A DNA stretch of 8,005 bases from Planctomycetales bacterium (GTDB lineage Bacteria; Planctomycetota; Phycisphaerae; SM23-33): positions 1-8,005 of the forward strand of contig DAOVFI010000102.1 of NCBI GenBank assembly GCA_030673005.1, written 5' to 3'. The stretch's first letter is position 1; each line of letters starts with the position of its first letter. The translations under genes were made by a program, and so were the position numbers. Below the pieces are notes generated by a model. The model saw only the letters and a program-made list of their open reading frames with translations, ran no database searches and was not told the DNA's origin. Shown one piece after another: positions 1-6,779 of this stretch.

Positions 1-1456
1 CGATATTAGCGGTCAGCGGCGCTCCTCCACGCTTAAGACGTATTCCGTCCCCGCTGTTGCCATAGATAAAATTTCCCACGACGTCATTGTGGTAAGGATG
101 AATGTCCCTGTGGTGGAAGTTGAGTCCCACCTGCCTGCATCCTCGCAGAATGTTCCCCGCTACAAGGCAGTTTCTAGAAATCGTAAGGGACATGCCATAA
201 CGCTTAGCCTTTTCGCTCGTGTTCTCGCTTACCAGACATTCAGTTGTCGAATAGATGAAAAAACCTCCCGGGCCGCCGATACTGCTGTTTCGGAGGACCG
301 ACGAACAAGGATACTCGGGAAGTTCCGTATAAGGAGAGTACCACCAACCATTGGTCTGGAAGCAATCGTATCTCCAGTTACCCCTGGCCGAACATTCCAC
401 TATATGGCAGGAAACATCTCCAGCCATGAAGACTGCTCCTCCATCCCCGTTTGAAGAGCATCGCCTTACGACTGTATTTATGGAATCGTCAACCTGTATT
501 CCATACTGGTCGTGGTTTTCGGTTCTCACGTCCGATATTACCGAATCGACGGTCTCTGCTGCGGCAATTGCATGAAGATCGTTTGAATGTTCGCCGCCGC
601 CCCTGATGCACATATACCCGACAGTTACATTCTTCAGAATGTCGTTTAATTTGAGCGGCTTCCTGGGATAACTGGACAACCACGAGTCGTTCTTGTTGTT
701 GTAATGCCAGGCGCTCCGCGCCTTGGCATCGCCCGATTTGTTTATGTCTATCACGGGTGAAATTCCCTTGGCGGCCCGAACGAGTATTGTCTTATCCATA
801 CCCGCCCCCACAAGTGCAATGTTGCTTCTGGTGATGTGAATTGTGGCCTTGACAGTGTGCGTTCCGGCTGCAAGTTCCACGATACCTCCTTCAGGCGGCA
901 CTGAATTTATCGCCGCCTGGATGGATTGCCCCGGACTCGTCTTTTTCAGGAAGGTCGAGACGATCCACTCGTGCCGGCTGCGAGACGGACAAAAAGGGTC
1001 CAACGTCCAGTCGTCCCAGTTACCGGCCCTAAGTTTTTTTCCTGCAAGAGCCTTACACGCCGTCACCAGGCTTCGTATGCGTTTGTCCTGGTCGGTGTTT
1101 GTCGCCCTTACGCATATCTTCCATATGCCTTTCTTATCAGGTACGGTCCATTGGAACGAGTTGCCGTTGGCGTTTTCTGAGACTTCCTTATCCACCCGCC
1201 ACTGGTAGTGCCTGGCCCCATCGACCTTGATACTGAAGGTGATCTTCTCGGCGGATTTGACCAGGAATACCCTGTCTCTATCCTTCGTCCTTGTATTGGA
1301 CCAGGAAGTGATTCTGGCTCCGGCAATCGAGGGCGCTTTTGCTTTATCCGTCGCGGAGGCGTCCTTGTCGGCAATACTAGTGCCTGTTCCAGTCACCAAC
1401 ACTGCGGCAAGGAACACCGCTGCTGTCTCGATTCTTATCGGCATCACTCTTTTCAT
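1..1456 (-). CDS. Exported right-handed beta-helix (pectin-lyase-fold) protein, 3' end cut by window edge
   Basis: Reading the minus strand from ATG at 1456 gives 485 uninterrupted codons up to the window edge, so the C-terminus is missing. Residues 1-29 look like a Sec signal peptide: basic MKRVMPIRIE, then the hydrophobic TAAVFLAAVLV, with likely cleavage after TSIA. Residues about 45-120 resemble an Ig/PKD-like beta-sandwich (QWRV, FQWTVPD, WKICVRATN). From about 172 the start of a pectin-lyase-like helix is clear: PGQSIQAAINSVPPEGG, VELAAGTHTV, then NIALVGAGMDKTILV. After this come short strand-turn repeats with Asn and Gly, such as NVTVGYMCIRGGG, NCLVAGNILRGC and GNFIYGNSGDGI. The family includes polysaccharide lyases, hydrolases and non-enzymatic surface proteins; the substrate cannot be read here. 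About nine cysteines lie between residues 283 and 440. An AGGAG lies only 2 nt before ATG 1456, so GTG 1447 or ATG 1444 could be the true start. Base composition is lower in G+C than in downstream genes. Confidence 0.88.
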   Translation of the reverse strand, partial: MKRVMPIRIETAAVFLAAVLVTGTGTSIADKDASATDKAKAPSIAGARITSWSNTRTKDRDRVFLVKSAEKITFSIKVDGARHYQWRVDKEVSENANGNSFQWTVPDKKGIWKICVRATNTDQDKRIRSLVTACKALAGKKLRAGNWDDWTLDPFCPSRSRHEWIVSTFLKKTSPGQSIQAAINSVPPEGGIVELAAGTHTVKATIHITRSNIALVGAGMDKTILVRAAKGISPVIDINKSGDAKARSAWHYNNKNDSWLSSYPRKPLKLNDILKNVTVGYMCIRGGGEHSNDLHAIAAAETVDSVISDVRTENHDQYGIQVDDSINTVVRRCSSNGDGGAVFMAGDVSCHIVECSARGNWRYDCFQTNGWWYSPYTELPEYPCSSVLRNSSIGGPGGFFIYSTTECLVSENTSEKAKRYGMSLTISRNCLVAGNILRGCRQVGLNFHHRDIHPYHNDVVGNFIYGNSGDGIRLKRGGAPLTANI

Positions 1457-1590
1457 TGCTCCTTTCGTTGCCTGTTTTCTCCAGCGAATCCCGACCTTAC
1501 AATTCCGGCGTCTGACCCACCTGCAATTCTATAACACCGTCACAGTCTTGCGGTAGGCGATTAATTTCGTATTTTGTGCGGCTCGGACGG

Positions 1591-1617
1591 TGGACAGCGG
1601 GATTCAATACATATAAA
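1591..1617 (+). promoter_or_regulatory. Candidate sigma70-type promoter for the HEAT-repeat gene
   Basis: TGGACA at 1591-1596 matches the -35 consensus at five of six bases, and TATAAA at 1612-1617 matches the -10 consensus at five of six. The spacer is only 15 bp, shorter than ideal. Transcription would start near 1624, about 30 nt before the chosen GTG start. A second AT-rich block, TATATAAA at 1633-1640, also lies upstream of the gene. The prediction rests only on consensus matching. Confidence 0.3.
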
Positions 1618-1655
1618 GTCGTCTTCGACCGATATATAAAAAAGTGGTGAGAGTT

Positions 1656-4070
1656 GTGAAGGTTTTTCGACAAGTCTGTTCGTTGTTCCTTGCGGTAACG
1701 GCTGTCGGCATGGCTACCTGCGCTGTGCAATCGGCCCAGCCGGCGCTGACGCCCGATCAGCAGATCGAGTTGAAGACACTCACAGCCCAACTTTCCGATC
1801 CGGCGCGGACGTCCAAAACCAAGCGCGAGGCGGCGCTGCTCCTGCTGAGACGCCCATATCCCCAGGCAAGGACCGCGTTACGGGACTTTCTGGCCGATGC
1901 GTCCAACCGGCCGGGGCGGATTGCCGTCGCCGCAGCCATATCTGAATCAGGTCGGTCTAACAAGGAATTCGTCAAGCCGCTCCTGGCGATGCTCAAGGCC
2001 GATGATACGTCTGTTCGCGCCCCTGCCGCCGAGGCGCTGGCGGCCAGCAGGGACTACGGCGGGCTTGACGAACTCATCAGACTGCTTTCGGCCCGTCGAA
2101 CTGACCGGGACATCCGCCTGGTAATCATCTCGGCCATACAGCGGGTCCTCGACAAGAAGGCGGTAGATGCCCTGGTATCACTGCTGAACGAGCCGGACGA
2201 GACGATCCGCAACGCCGCATGTGACGCACTGGCGAATCTTACCAGCATCCGCGCCTTCGGCCGGAACCCGCGGCGATGGAAGTCGTGGTGGGCGCGTAAC
2301 AGGAACAAGCGCCGTTCGGAGTGGCTTGCGGACCTGGCTGAGACACTTGCCAAAGCCAACCTCGACCTGGAGCGTAAGAACGCCGAACTTCGCCGTCGCC
2401 TGGCGGATGCGATGAACGACCTTTACACAGCCACGCCACCGACGGGGCGTGACGCCCTGCTGGTCGAGATGCTGTCCGACCCGCTCGCCGAAGTCCGCCT
2501 GGCGGCCGTCAGACTGACCCGGCAGCGCCTTACGGTCGAGAGAGCGCTGGGCGAACCTTTGCTTGTGCAGGTGCGGGCGAGGGTAACCGATGCCGACCCT
2601 GCCGTCAGAAGCGTTGCGGTCATACTGATAGCGAGTATCACCGGCGACCAGGCCGTTCAAATACTCGCCGGAAGGTTGAAAGTCGAACAATCCTCGCAGG
2701 TCCGCGAGGCGATCTATCAGGGTTTGGGTCTGCTGCGCGACGCTTCGGTATGGGAGCAACTCCTGACGGGTATTTCCGATACTGATCGTCGGGTCGCTGC
2801 GGCGGCGGCCGGGGCCTTGGCGCGCATCGCCGAGAAGAACAACCTTTCCGACGAGCGCCGCGCCGCAGCCGCCGACGTCCTTACCAAACGCTACCGCGCC
2901 GGCGCCGCCAACAATTCGGCCGGTCTGCGCGAAGCGATTCTTGGTGCGATGGGCGTACTGAAGGACAAGCGCCTTGCCGGGCTGTTTACATCGGCTTTGA
3001 AAGACCATTCCGCGGCGGTGCGACTCAGCGGGATCAAGGCCCTTCAGCAGTTGCGTCTTCCCGAAAGCGCCTCGTCGGTGGCGCCTCTGGTTCGCGACGA
3101 GGATCGTGGAGTTCGACTGGCTGCGATAGCGGCTGTCGGGGCGCTGGGGCAGGCAGAGCATGTCGAGACGATCCTCTCCCGCACGGATGCGAAGGTCGAG
3201 CCGGACGCCGCCGTCCGCCGGCAGGCATGGTCGGTCGTGATGGGTCTGCTGACCAAGGCCGAAACGGCGAAGATGGAGGCGCTGGCCGGAACACTGGCCA
3301 AGCGAACCGATGCGACCGGATATCTCATTGACGTGCTGAAACTGTGGGTTGGGAGGATTCCCGCACAGCAGGTCGATAAGTGGATTCCCGTTCGTCTCCG
3401 CCTGGGCCGGGCGCTGATGAGCGCCGACAGACCGGCAGAAGCCGCCGGCGAACTATCGGCCGTCCACGCCGCGATGGTCAAGGCCGGTAAGACCGATGAC
3501 GCCCGGAAAATCTGGGTCGAATGGATAAAGACACTGCTGTCGGCCGGAGACGCCACTGTCATAGGGAAGATAGCCGATGTCGGCGCCAAGGAATTCAAGC
3601 AGTTTAATGCGGCTATTGCGGCGCTTCAGGAGCGTCTGGCCGCTCTGTCGGCCGAGAAAGACTGGAACGCGGTCGTGCGCCTGGCGGGGGCGGCGCTACA
3701 GCGATTGCCCAGGCGTCTTAATAAACAGCAAGCCAAGACGCTGAGCGAAATCCTGCGTAAGGCGGAGGGCCGGCAGCGTCTGATCGATAGTCAGCGCGTC
3801 TCGACACTGGTGGCGAGACTCTCCGGGACCGATGCCGGCGCACGCGAGGCCGCCGCCAGGGAACTTGCGGCGATGAAGGAACGGGCCGTCGGACCGCTTG
3901 TTCGTCAACTGCGCGAAAAAAACTCTTCGGAAAAGCCGGACCCCGCCGTCGAAAAGGCGATATTAAAAATTCTCTCGACGCTGGCGCCGCAGTTGAAAGG
4001 TTACGACACCAAGGCCGCCCCGGCTGAGCGAGTCAAGACGCTGGATGAGTGGCTCAAGAAGGTCGGTTAG
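1656..4070 (+). CDS. Exported HEAT-repeat alpha-solenoid protein
   Basis: This is a predicted exported scaffold protein of about 804 aa built from HEAT-type helical repeats, which usually bind other proteins; no catalytic motif is visible. I prefer GTG 1656 as the start because GGTGAG at 1646-1651 can act as a ribosome binding site. GTG 1644 would add four residues but has only A/T-rich sequence upstream. The N-terminus MKVFRQVCSLFLAVTAVGMA followed by AVQSAQPA reads as a Sec signal peptide; MATC does not fit a lipobox. Numbering from GTG 1644, residues 43-200 are HEAT repeats (VRAPAAEALAA, IRNAACDALANLT). A W-x3-WW segment follows at 212-216, then a charged, probably coiled-coil helix at about 221-262. 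Residues 266-540 hold more HEAT repeats (VRLAAVRL, VRSVAVILIAS, VRLAAIAAVGALG). Residues about 580-700 are a TPR-like helical stretch, and 716-808 a last HEAT-like block ending in DEWLKKVG. The W-WW segment after a HEAT block is, from memory, common in planctomycete proteins. The partner is unknown. Confidence 0.92.
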   Translation: MKVFRQVCSLFLAVTAVGMATCAVQSAQPALTPDQQIELKTLTAQLSDPARTSKTKREAALLLLRRPYPQARTALRDFLADASNRPGRIAVAAAISESGRSNKEFVKPLLAMLKADDTSVRAPAAEALAASRDYGGLDELIRLLSARRTDRDIRLVIISAIQRVLDKKAVDALVSLLNEPDETIRNAACDALANLTSIRAFGRNPRRWKSWWARNRNKRRSEWLADLAETLAKANLDLERKNAELRRRLADAMNDLYTATPPTGRDALLVEMLSDPLAEVRLAAVRLTRQRLTVERALGEPLLVQVRARVTDADPAVRSVAVILIASITGDQAVQILAGRLKVEQSSQVREAIYQGLGLLRDASVWEQLLTGISDTDRRVAAAAAGALARIAEKNNLSDERRAAAADVLTKRYRAGAANNSAGLREAILGAMGVLKDKRLAGLFTSALKDHSAAVRLSGIKALQQLRLPESASSVAPLVRDEDRGVRLAAIAAVGALGQAEHVETILSRTDAKVEPDAAVRRQAWSVVMGLLTKAETAKMEALAGTLAKRTDATGYLIDVLKLWVGRIPAQQVDKWIPVRLRLGRALMSADRPAEAAGELSAVHAAMVKAGKTDDARKIWVEWIKTLLSAGDATVIGKIADVGAKEFKQFNAAIAALQERLAALSAEKDWNAVVRLAGAALQRLPRRLNKQQAKTLSEILRKAEGRQRLIDSQRVSTLVARLSGTDAGAREAAARELAAMKERAVGPLVRQLREKNSSEKPDPAVEKAILKILSTLAPQLKGYDTKAAPAERVKTLDEWLKKVG

Positions 4071-4108
4071 CAGAAAAGATTACGGACACCCTTCCGGGTG
4101 GCACGACC

Positions 4109-4234
4109 GGGTGGCGCACGGTCAAGACGGAGCGCAGCGCCTGCCGGCAGGCAGGGAGTCTTGGCCGTGAGGCCGCCGGACACGGCCAAGTGAGCCAAGG
4201 TCTTCCAACCTTGACTCACTTGACCGTGCCACCC
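4109..4234. repeat. Palindromic repeat element, copy 1 (GGGTGGC…GCCACCC ends)
   Basis: This non-coding element of about 126 bp lies between the HEAT gene and the kinase gene. Its ends are inverted: GGGTGGCGCACGGTCAAG (4109-4126) and CTTGACCGTGCCACCC (4219-4234), differing by a 2-nt insertion on the left. Inside are CTTGGCCGTG (4160-4169) and CACGGCCAAG (4181-4190), a perfect 10-bp stem, followed by a second stem, TGAGCCAAGGT (4191-4201) with ACCTTGACTCA (4208-4218), which has one G-T pair. The decamer CTTGRCCGTG therefore occurs four times in alternating orientation (4117-4126, 4160-4169, 4181-4190, 4219-4228). A partial extra end, GGGTGGCACG, sits at 4096-4105. The stems could slow or end transcription of the HEAT gene, but there is no T-tract typical of an intrinsic terminator. 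The element is shared with 5279-5444. Confidence 0.85.
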
Positions 4235-4286
4235 TGAAATTGAGTCTGTTGCTGATTTTTGCTGCCTGGGAGGATCGGTTCGTAGA

Positions 4287-4298
4287 AAGGCTTACCGG
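4287..4298 (+). promoter_or_regulatory. Ribosome binding site of the ROK kinase
   Basis: AAAGG ends at 4290, eight bases before ATG 4299. This is normal Shine-Dalgarno spacing and supports that start, which also places the phosphate-binding DLGGT motif at residues 9-13 as expected for the family. I found no convincing -35/-10 pair between the repeat element and this site. Confidence 0.55.
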
Positions 4299-5279
4299 AT
4301 GACTGGAGTTTGTATTGGGATAGACCTGGGCGGGACGTTCATTAAGTTCGCCCTTCTGGATGAAGGCATGTCCGTGCGGGGTAAGTTTCAATCGCCGACG
4401 CCGGCAGAGGCAGGTCCGGACGGCGTGGTCGAGGCGATGATCTCCGGCGCCAAGAAGTTGCTCGACCGGGAGGGGCTTTCCGGCGGCGAGGTTGTCGGCG
4501 TGGGCATCGGCTCTCCCGGCCCGCTCGATCTCGACGCCGGCGTGGTTATCGGCATACCGAATATCCCCGGCTTCGTGAATATCCCGCTTCGTAGGCTCGT
4601 ATCCGAGGGCCTGGGCGCCCCGGCTGTGCTGGAAAACGACGCCAACGCCGCCGCACTGGGCGAATACCTCTGTGGATCGGGCGAGGGGACGTCCGTGATG
4701 GTCATGCTGACGCTTGGTACGGGCATCGGCAGCGGGATCGTCATCGACGGCCGACTCGTTCGCGGCGCTCACGGCATCGGCGCTGAAGTCGGTCATACGA
4801 TCGTCGAGCCGGAAGGCGAACCCTGCCCCTGCGGTCAGCGGGGCTGCCTGGAGCGGTACACCTCGGCATCGGCCCTGGGTCGATATGCCCGCCGGCTCAT
4901 CGAGCAGGACAGGCGCGACAGCAGCCTCGCCGACGTGCTGAGAAGCAAGGGTAATCTGGACGCCGCGGACGTCAACGAGGCCCGCAAGGCAGGCGACGAC
5001 CTGGCGGCGGAGGTCTGGGACCGCGCCGTCGGTTACCTGGCCGTCGGCTGTGTCAACCTGGCCCGCCTGCTCGATCCGGACCTGATCGTCTTCGGCGGCG
5101 GGATGGCAAAGGCCGGCGGCGACCTGATGGAGCCTCTAACCGAGCAATTCAAACGCCTGCACTGGAGCATTGCCGAACCGAAGACAACCCTTGCACTGGC
5201 GAGTCTTGGAAACGACGCCGGCCTGATCGGCGCCGCAGGCGCAGCATGGAAACAATTCGGAAGCGGCGAATCGCGGTAG
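4299..5279 (+). CDS. ROK-family sugar kinase (probable glucokinase)
   Basis: ROK kinases transfer phosphate from ATP to a hexose in the cytoplasm, most often glucose but also N-acetylglucosamine, N-acetylmannosamine, fructose or allose. The 326-aa length is typical. Visible in order: the ATP-phosphate loop GIDLGGTFIKFALLD near the N-terminus (DLGGT 9-13); GVGIGSPGPLD (67-77); the catalytic-base region LENDANAAALGE, with the expected base Asp114; the ROK signature around LTLGTGIGSGIVIDG (137-151) with RGAHGIGAEVGH, where Glu163 and His166 form ExGH; the zinc motif CPCGQRGCLE (Cys176, Cys178, Cys183, Glu185); and the adenosine-binding end LIVFGGGMA (262-270). All key residues are present and there is no N-terminal helix-turn-helix, so this is an enzyme and not a ROK repressor. 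Intact ExGH favours glucose-type sugars, but exact specificity cannot be read. The gene stands alone between two related repeat elements and is convergent with the MoxR gene. Confidence 0.95.
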   Translation: MTGVCIGIDLGGTFIKFALLDEGMSVRGKFQSPTPAEAGPDGVVEAMISGAKKLLDREGLSGGEVVGVGIGSPGPLDLDAGVVIGIPNIPGFVNIPLRRLVSEGLGAPAVLENDANAAALGEYLCGSGEGTSVMVMLTLGTGIGSGIVIDGRLVRGAHGIGAEVGHTIVEPEGEPCPCGQRGCLERYTSASALGRYARRLIEQDRRDSSLADVLRSKGNLDAADVNEARKAGDDLAAEVWDRAVGYLAVGCVNLARLLDPDLIVFGGGMAKAGGDLMEPLTEQFKRLHWSIAEPKTTLALASLGNDAGLIGAAGAAWKQFGSGESR

Positions 5280-5444
5280 GGTGGCACGGTCAAGTCAAAG
5301 ACTTGGCCGTGATCCGGCGACCTCACGGCCAAGCCTCACTGCCTGCCTGCCGGTCTTCGACCCTGCCTTCGGCTCTGAGGCTCAGGCTCGAAGAGAGGCT
5401 CAGACCCGAAGGGCAGGCAGGCGTTCGGCTTGACCGTGCCACCC
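5279..5444. repeat. Palindromic repeat element, copy 2, between convergent genes
   Basis: This 166-bp element is bounded by a perfect 16-bp inverted repeat: GGGTGGCACGGTCAAG (5279-5294) and CTTGACCGTGCCACCC (5429-5444). Its first base is the last G of the kinase stop codon. Inside lie three more stems: CTTGGCCGTGA (5302-5312) with TCACGGCCAAG (5323-5333), perfect; GCCTGCCTGCC (5341-5351) with GGCAGGCAGGC (5412-5422), perfect; and CTTCGGCTCTGAG (5367-5379) with CTCAGACCCGAAG (5399-5411), one mismatch. The decamer CTTGRCCGTG occurs four times in alternating orientation, as in copy 1 at 4109-4234. Lying between the ends of two convergent genes, it could act as a bidirectional transcription stop. 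No transposase is nearby; mobilisation in trans, as for REP-type or MITE-like elements, is only an inference. Confidence 0.88.
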
Positions 5445-5466
5445 CCGGACGTACCACCCATGCGAT

Positions 5467-6501
5467 TTATTTCGCGGCGGCGTAGTCCTTAACGGACGGT
5501 TCGGGCACGGCCTTGACGAGCATCTCGATCAGGTCGTCGGGCTTGACACTCTCGGCGTCGGCGTTGAAGTTGGTGAATATCCGGGGGCGCATGACGGGTT
5601 TTATGACGGCCCGGACGTCCTCGCATGAGACGTTGAACCGCCCGTGCAGCAGTGCCAGGCTCTTTGCGCCAAGGATAAGGTACTGACACGCCCTCGGTCC
5701 GGCGCCCCAGGTAAGATACTTGCCGATAAACTCCGGCGCGGTCGGGTCGGACGGGCGGGACGCACGGGCGAGATTGACGGCGTAATCGATTACGTGCTGG
5801 CTGACGGGCATCTTCCGAATGATCCGCTGAAGAGCGAGGATGTCTTCAGCCGACAGAACCGGCTCGGGCGCCCCGGCGATGTCGGCGGTCGTTGTCTTGA
5901 CAATCAGACGCTCCTCATCCAACGAAGGATAATCCACAAAGACCATGAACATGAACCGGTCCAGCTGGGCCTCGGGCAGCGGGTAGGTCCCTTCCTGCTC
6001 GATCGGGTTCTGCGTGGCAAGGACGAAGAAAGGCAGTTGCAGGTCGTGCCTGGTTCCCGCAGCCGTTACGTGATACTCCTGCATCGCCTGGAGCAGAGCG
6101 GCCTGAGTCTTGGGCGGGGTGCGGTTAATCTCGTCGGCTAGGATGATATTGGCGAATATCGGACCCTTGACGAATCGGAATTCCCGCTTGCCCGTGGTGC
6201 GGTCCTCCTCGATGATCTCCGTACCGGTAACGTCCGACGGCATCAGGTCGGGCGTGAACTGGATGCGGTTGAACTGAAGTTTCATCACGTCGGCCAGCGT
6301 CGAGACCATCAGCGTCTTCGCCAGGCCCGGCACGCCCACCAGCAGGCAGTGCCCGCGAGAGAGGACCGCCTGGAGCAGAAGTTCGATCACATCATCCTGC
6401 CCGATGATGACCTTGTGCAGTTCGGCCAGCAGTTTGGCCTTGGCCTGCCTGAGATTCTCGATAATCCTTACGTCCGCCGGTTGTTTCGATGCATCCGTCA
6501 T
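5467..6501 (-). CDS. MoxR-family AAA+ ATPase
   Basis: MoxR ATPases are cytoplasmic, ring-forming, chaperone-like enzymes that remodel or activate partner proteins, often with von Willebrand factor A domain proteins. The 344-aa product shows Walker A GVPGLAKT (56-63), the MoxR-typical stretch RIQFTPDLMPSDVTGTE (79-95), Walker B IILADEINR (119-127), sensor 1 LATQNPIEQEGTYPLPEAQ with TQN at 163-165, LDRF (180-183) and sensor 2 GAGPRA (266-271). All catalytic elements are intact. The start is ATG 6501, because GGGAGG (6507-6512 on the opposite strand) lies 5 nt upstream. A longer reading back to 6666 is open, but it would translate through the inverted repeat at 6517-6580 and has no family similarity there. 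The gene is convergent with the ROK kinase, so the DUF58, vWA and transglutaminase-like partners that usually follow moxR are not downstream. Its substrate is unknown. Confidence 0.95.
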   Translation of the reverse strand: MTDASKQPADVRIIENLRQAKAKLLAELHKVIIGQDDVIELLLQAVLSRGHCLLVGVPGLAKTLMVSTLADVMKLQFNRIQFTPDLMPSDVTGTEIIEEDRTTGKREFRFVKGPIFANIILADEINRTPPKTQAALLQAMQEYHVTAAGTRHDLQLPFFVLATQNPIEQEGTYPLPEAQLDRFMFMVFVDYPSLDEERLIVKTTTADIAGAPEPVLSAEDILALQRIIRKMPVSQHVIDYAVNLARASRPSDPTAPEFIGKYLTWGAGPRACQYLILGAKSLALLHGRFNVSCEDVRAVIKPVMRPRIFTNFNADAESVKPDDLIEMLVKAVPEPSVKDYAAAK

Positions 6502-6506
6502 TGAAG

Positions 6507-6512
6507 CCTCCC
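6507..6512 (-). promoter_or_regulatory. Strong ribosome binding site that fixes the MoxR start
   Basis: On the minus strand this reads GGGAGG, 5 nt before ATG 6501. It is the best Shine-Dalgarno match in the window. It sits just inside the repeat at 6517-6580, so that repeat is leader and not coding sequence. Confidence 0.75.
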
Positions 6513-6516
6513 GCCT

Positions 6517-6580
6517 GTGGCACAGGTTTGCAACCTGTGTCTCCAGCAGCCCTAAAGCACAGGTTACAAACCTGTGCCAC
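6517..6580. repeat. Inverted repeat of two GTGGCACAGG…CCTGTG units
   Basis: The left arm 6517-6539 (GTGGCACAGG, TTTGC, AACCTGTG) and the right arm 6558-6580 are reverse complements at 22 of 23 positions, separated by 18 bp. Each arm is also a small palindrome: CACAGGTT and AACCTGTG around TGC in the left arm, and nearly so in the right. The DNA could form one long hairpin or two small ones. This family is distinct in sequence from the elements at 4109 and 5279. It lies 4 bp upstream of the MoxR ribosome binding site, so a transcript starting upstream would carry the hairpin in its leader. Confidence 0.85.
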
Positions 6581-6592
6581 CACCGATACCAT

Positions 6593-6618
6593 ATAATATC
6601 AAACGCAACGGGTGTAAA
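6593..6618 (-). promoter_or_regulatory. Weak promoter candidate for the MoxR gene
   Basis: On the minus strand, TTTACA (6613-6618) matches the -35 consensus at five of six bases and TATTAT (6593-6598) the -10 consensus at five of six. The spacer is only 14 bp, which is poor, so this is a suggestion only. If it is used, the leader of about 85 nt would contain the whole inverted repeat at 6517-6580. Confidence 0.22.
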
Positions 6619-6779
6619 AAGGTTACGCTCGAGGGATATGAATTTCAAACGGCAAAACAACTGCAACCCGGAACATCAGCAAGAACCTGCCTACCGGCAG
6701 GTACAGGGGATAGTGACAATAAAAGAAAAAAGAAAGAAAAGTTTTATCTCCTGCATCCTGTGCATCCCTGCTTGTTTTT
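6619..6779. other. Non-coding gap between the MoxR and URO-D-like genes
   Basis: I see no gene here. It contains a perfect 7-bp stem with a 4-nt loop (ACCTGCC at 6685-6691, GGCAGGT at 6696-6702). It also has a purine-rich tract of mostly A at about 6719-6740, and a direct repeat of TGCATCC (6752-6758 and 6761-6767). For the URO-D-like gene, which ends at 6780 on the minus strand, the purine tract would be read as a U-rich stretch about 40-60 nt after the stop. It may help end transcription, though no strong stem lies directly before it. Confidence 0.5.
6685..6702. repeat. Small perfect hairpin ACCTGCC-N4-GGCAGGT
   Basis: This is a perfect 7-bp inverted repeat around TACC. The same CCTGCC/GGCAGG words occur inside the two larger palindromic elements (about 4140-4155, 5341-5351 and 5412-5422), so it may be a fragment of a genome-wide repeat vocabulary. 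It could also act as a weak transcription stop for the URO-D-like gene. Confidence 0.5.

Noticed and set aside
89..1208. Several plus-strand frames of 60-120 codons across the left part
   Set aside because: They lie opposite the uninterrupted 485-codon beta-helix frame and show no motifs or plausible ribosome binding sites.
2178..3161. 327-codon open frame on the minus strand inside the HEAT gene
   Set aside because: It is an antisense shadow. The translation is low-complexity, Arg/Gly/Gln-rich and lacks any family motif, while the plus strand carries regular HEAT repeats.
4049..4237. Small plus-strand frame after the HEAT gene
   Set aside because: Most of it is translated repeat element (4109-4234), and its start lies inside the HEAT gene's last codons.
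4122..4796. 224-codon minus-strand frame overlapping the ROK kinase and repeat copy 1
   Set aside because: It runs from the kinase gene into the repeat element, has no motifs, and conflicts with the fully intact kinase.
4109..5444. Composite transposon carrying the kinase
   Set aside because: The flanking elements are not insertion sequences with a transposase frame, and no target-site duplication is evident, so they are reported only as repeats.
6517..6580. CRISPR-like or attachment-site interpretation of the paired repeat
   Set aside because: There are only two arms, in inverted orientation, with no spacers of regular length and no cas or integrase gene nearby.
6502..6666. N-terminal extension of the MoxR protein to ATG 6666
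   Set aside because: The extra 55 residues come partly from the inverted repeat and do not resemble MoxR. A strong GGGAGG site supports ATG 6501.
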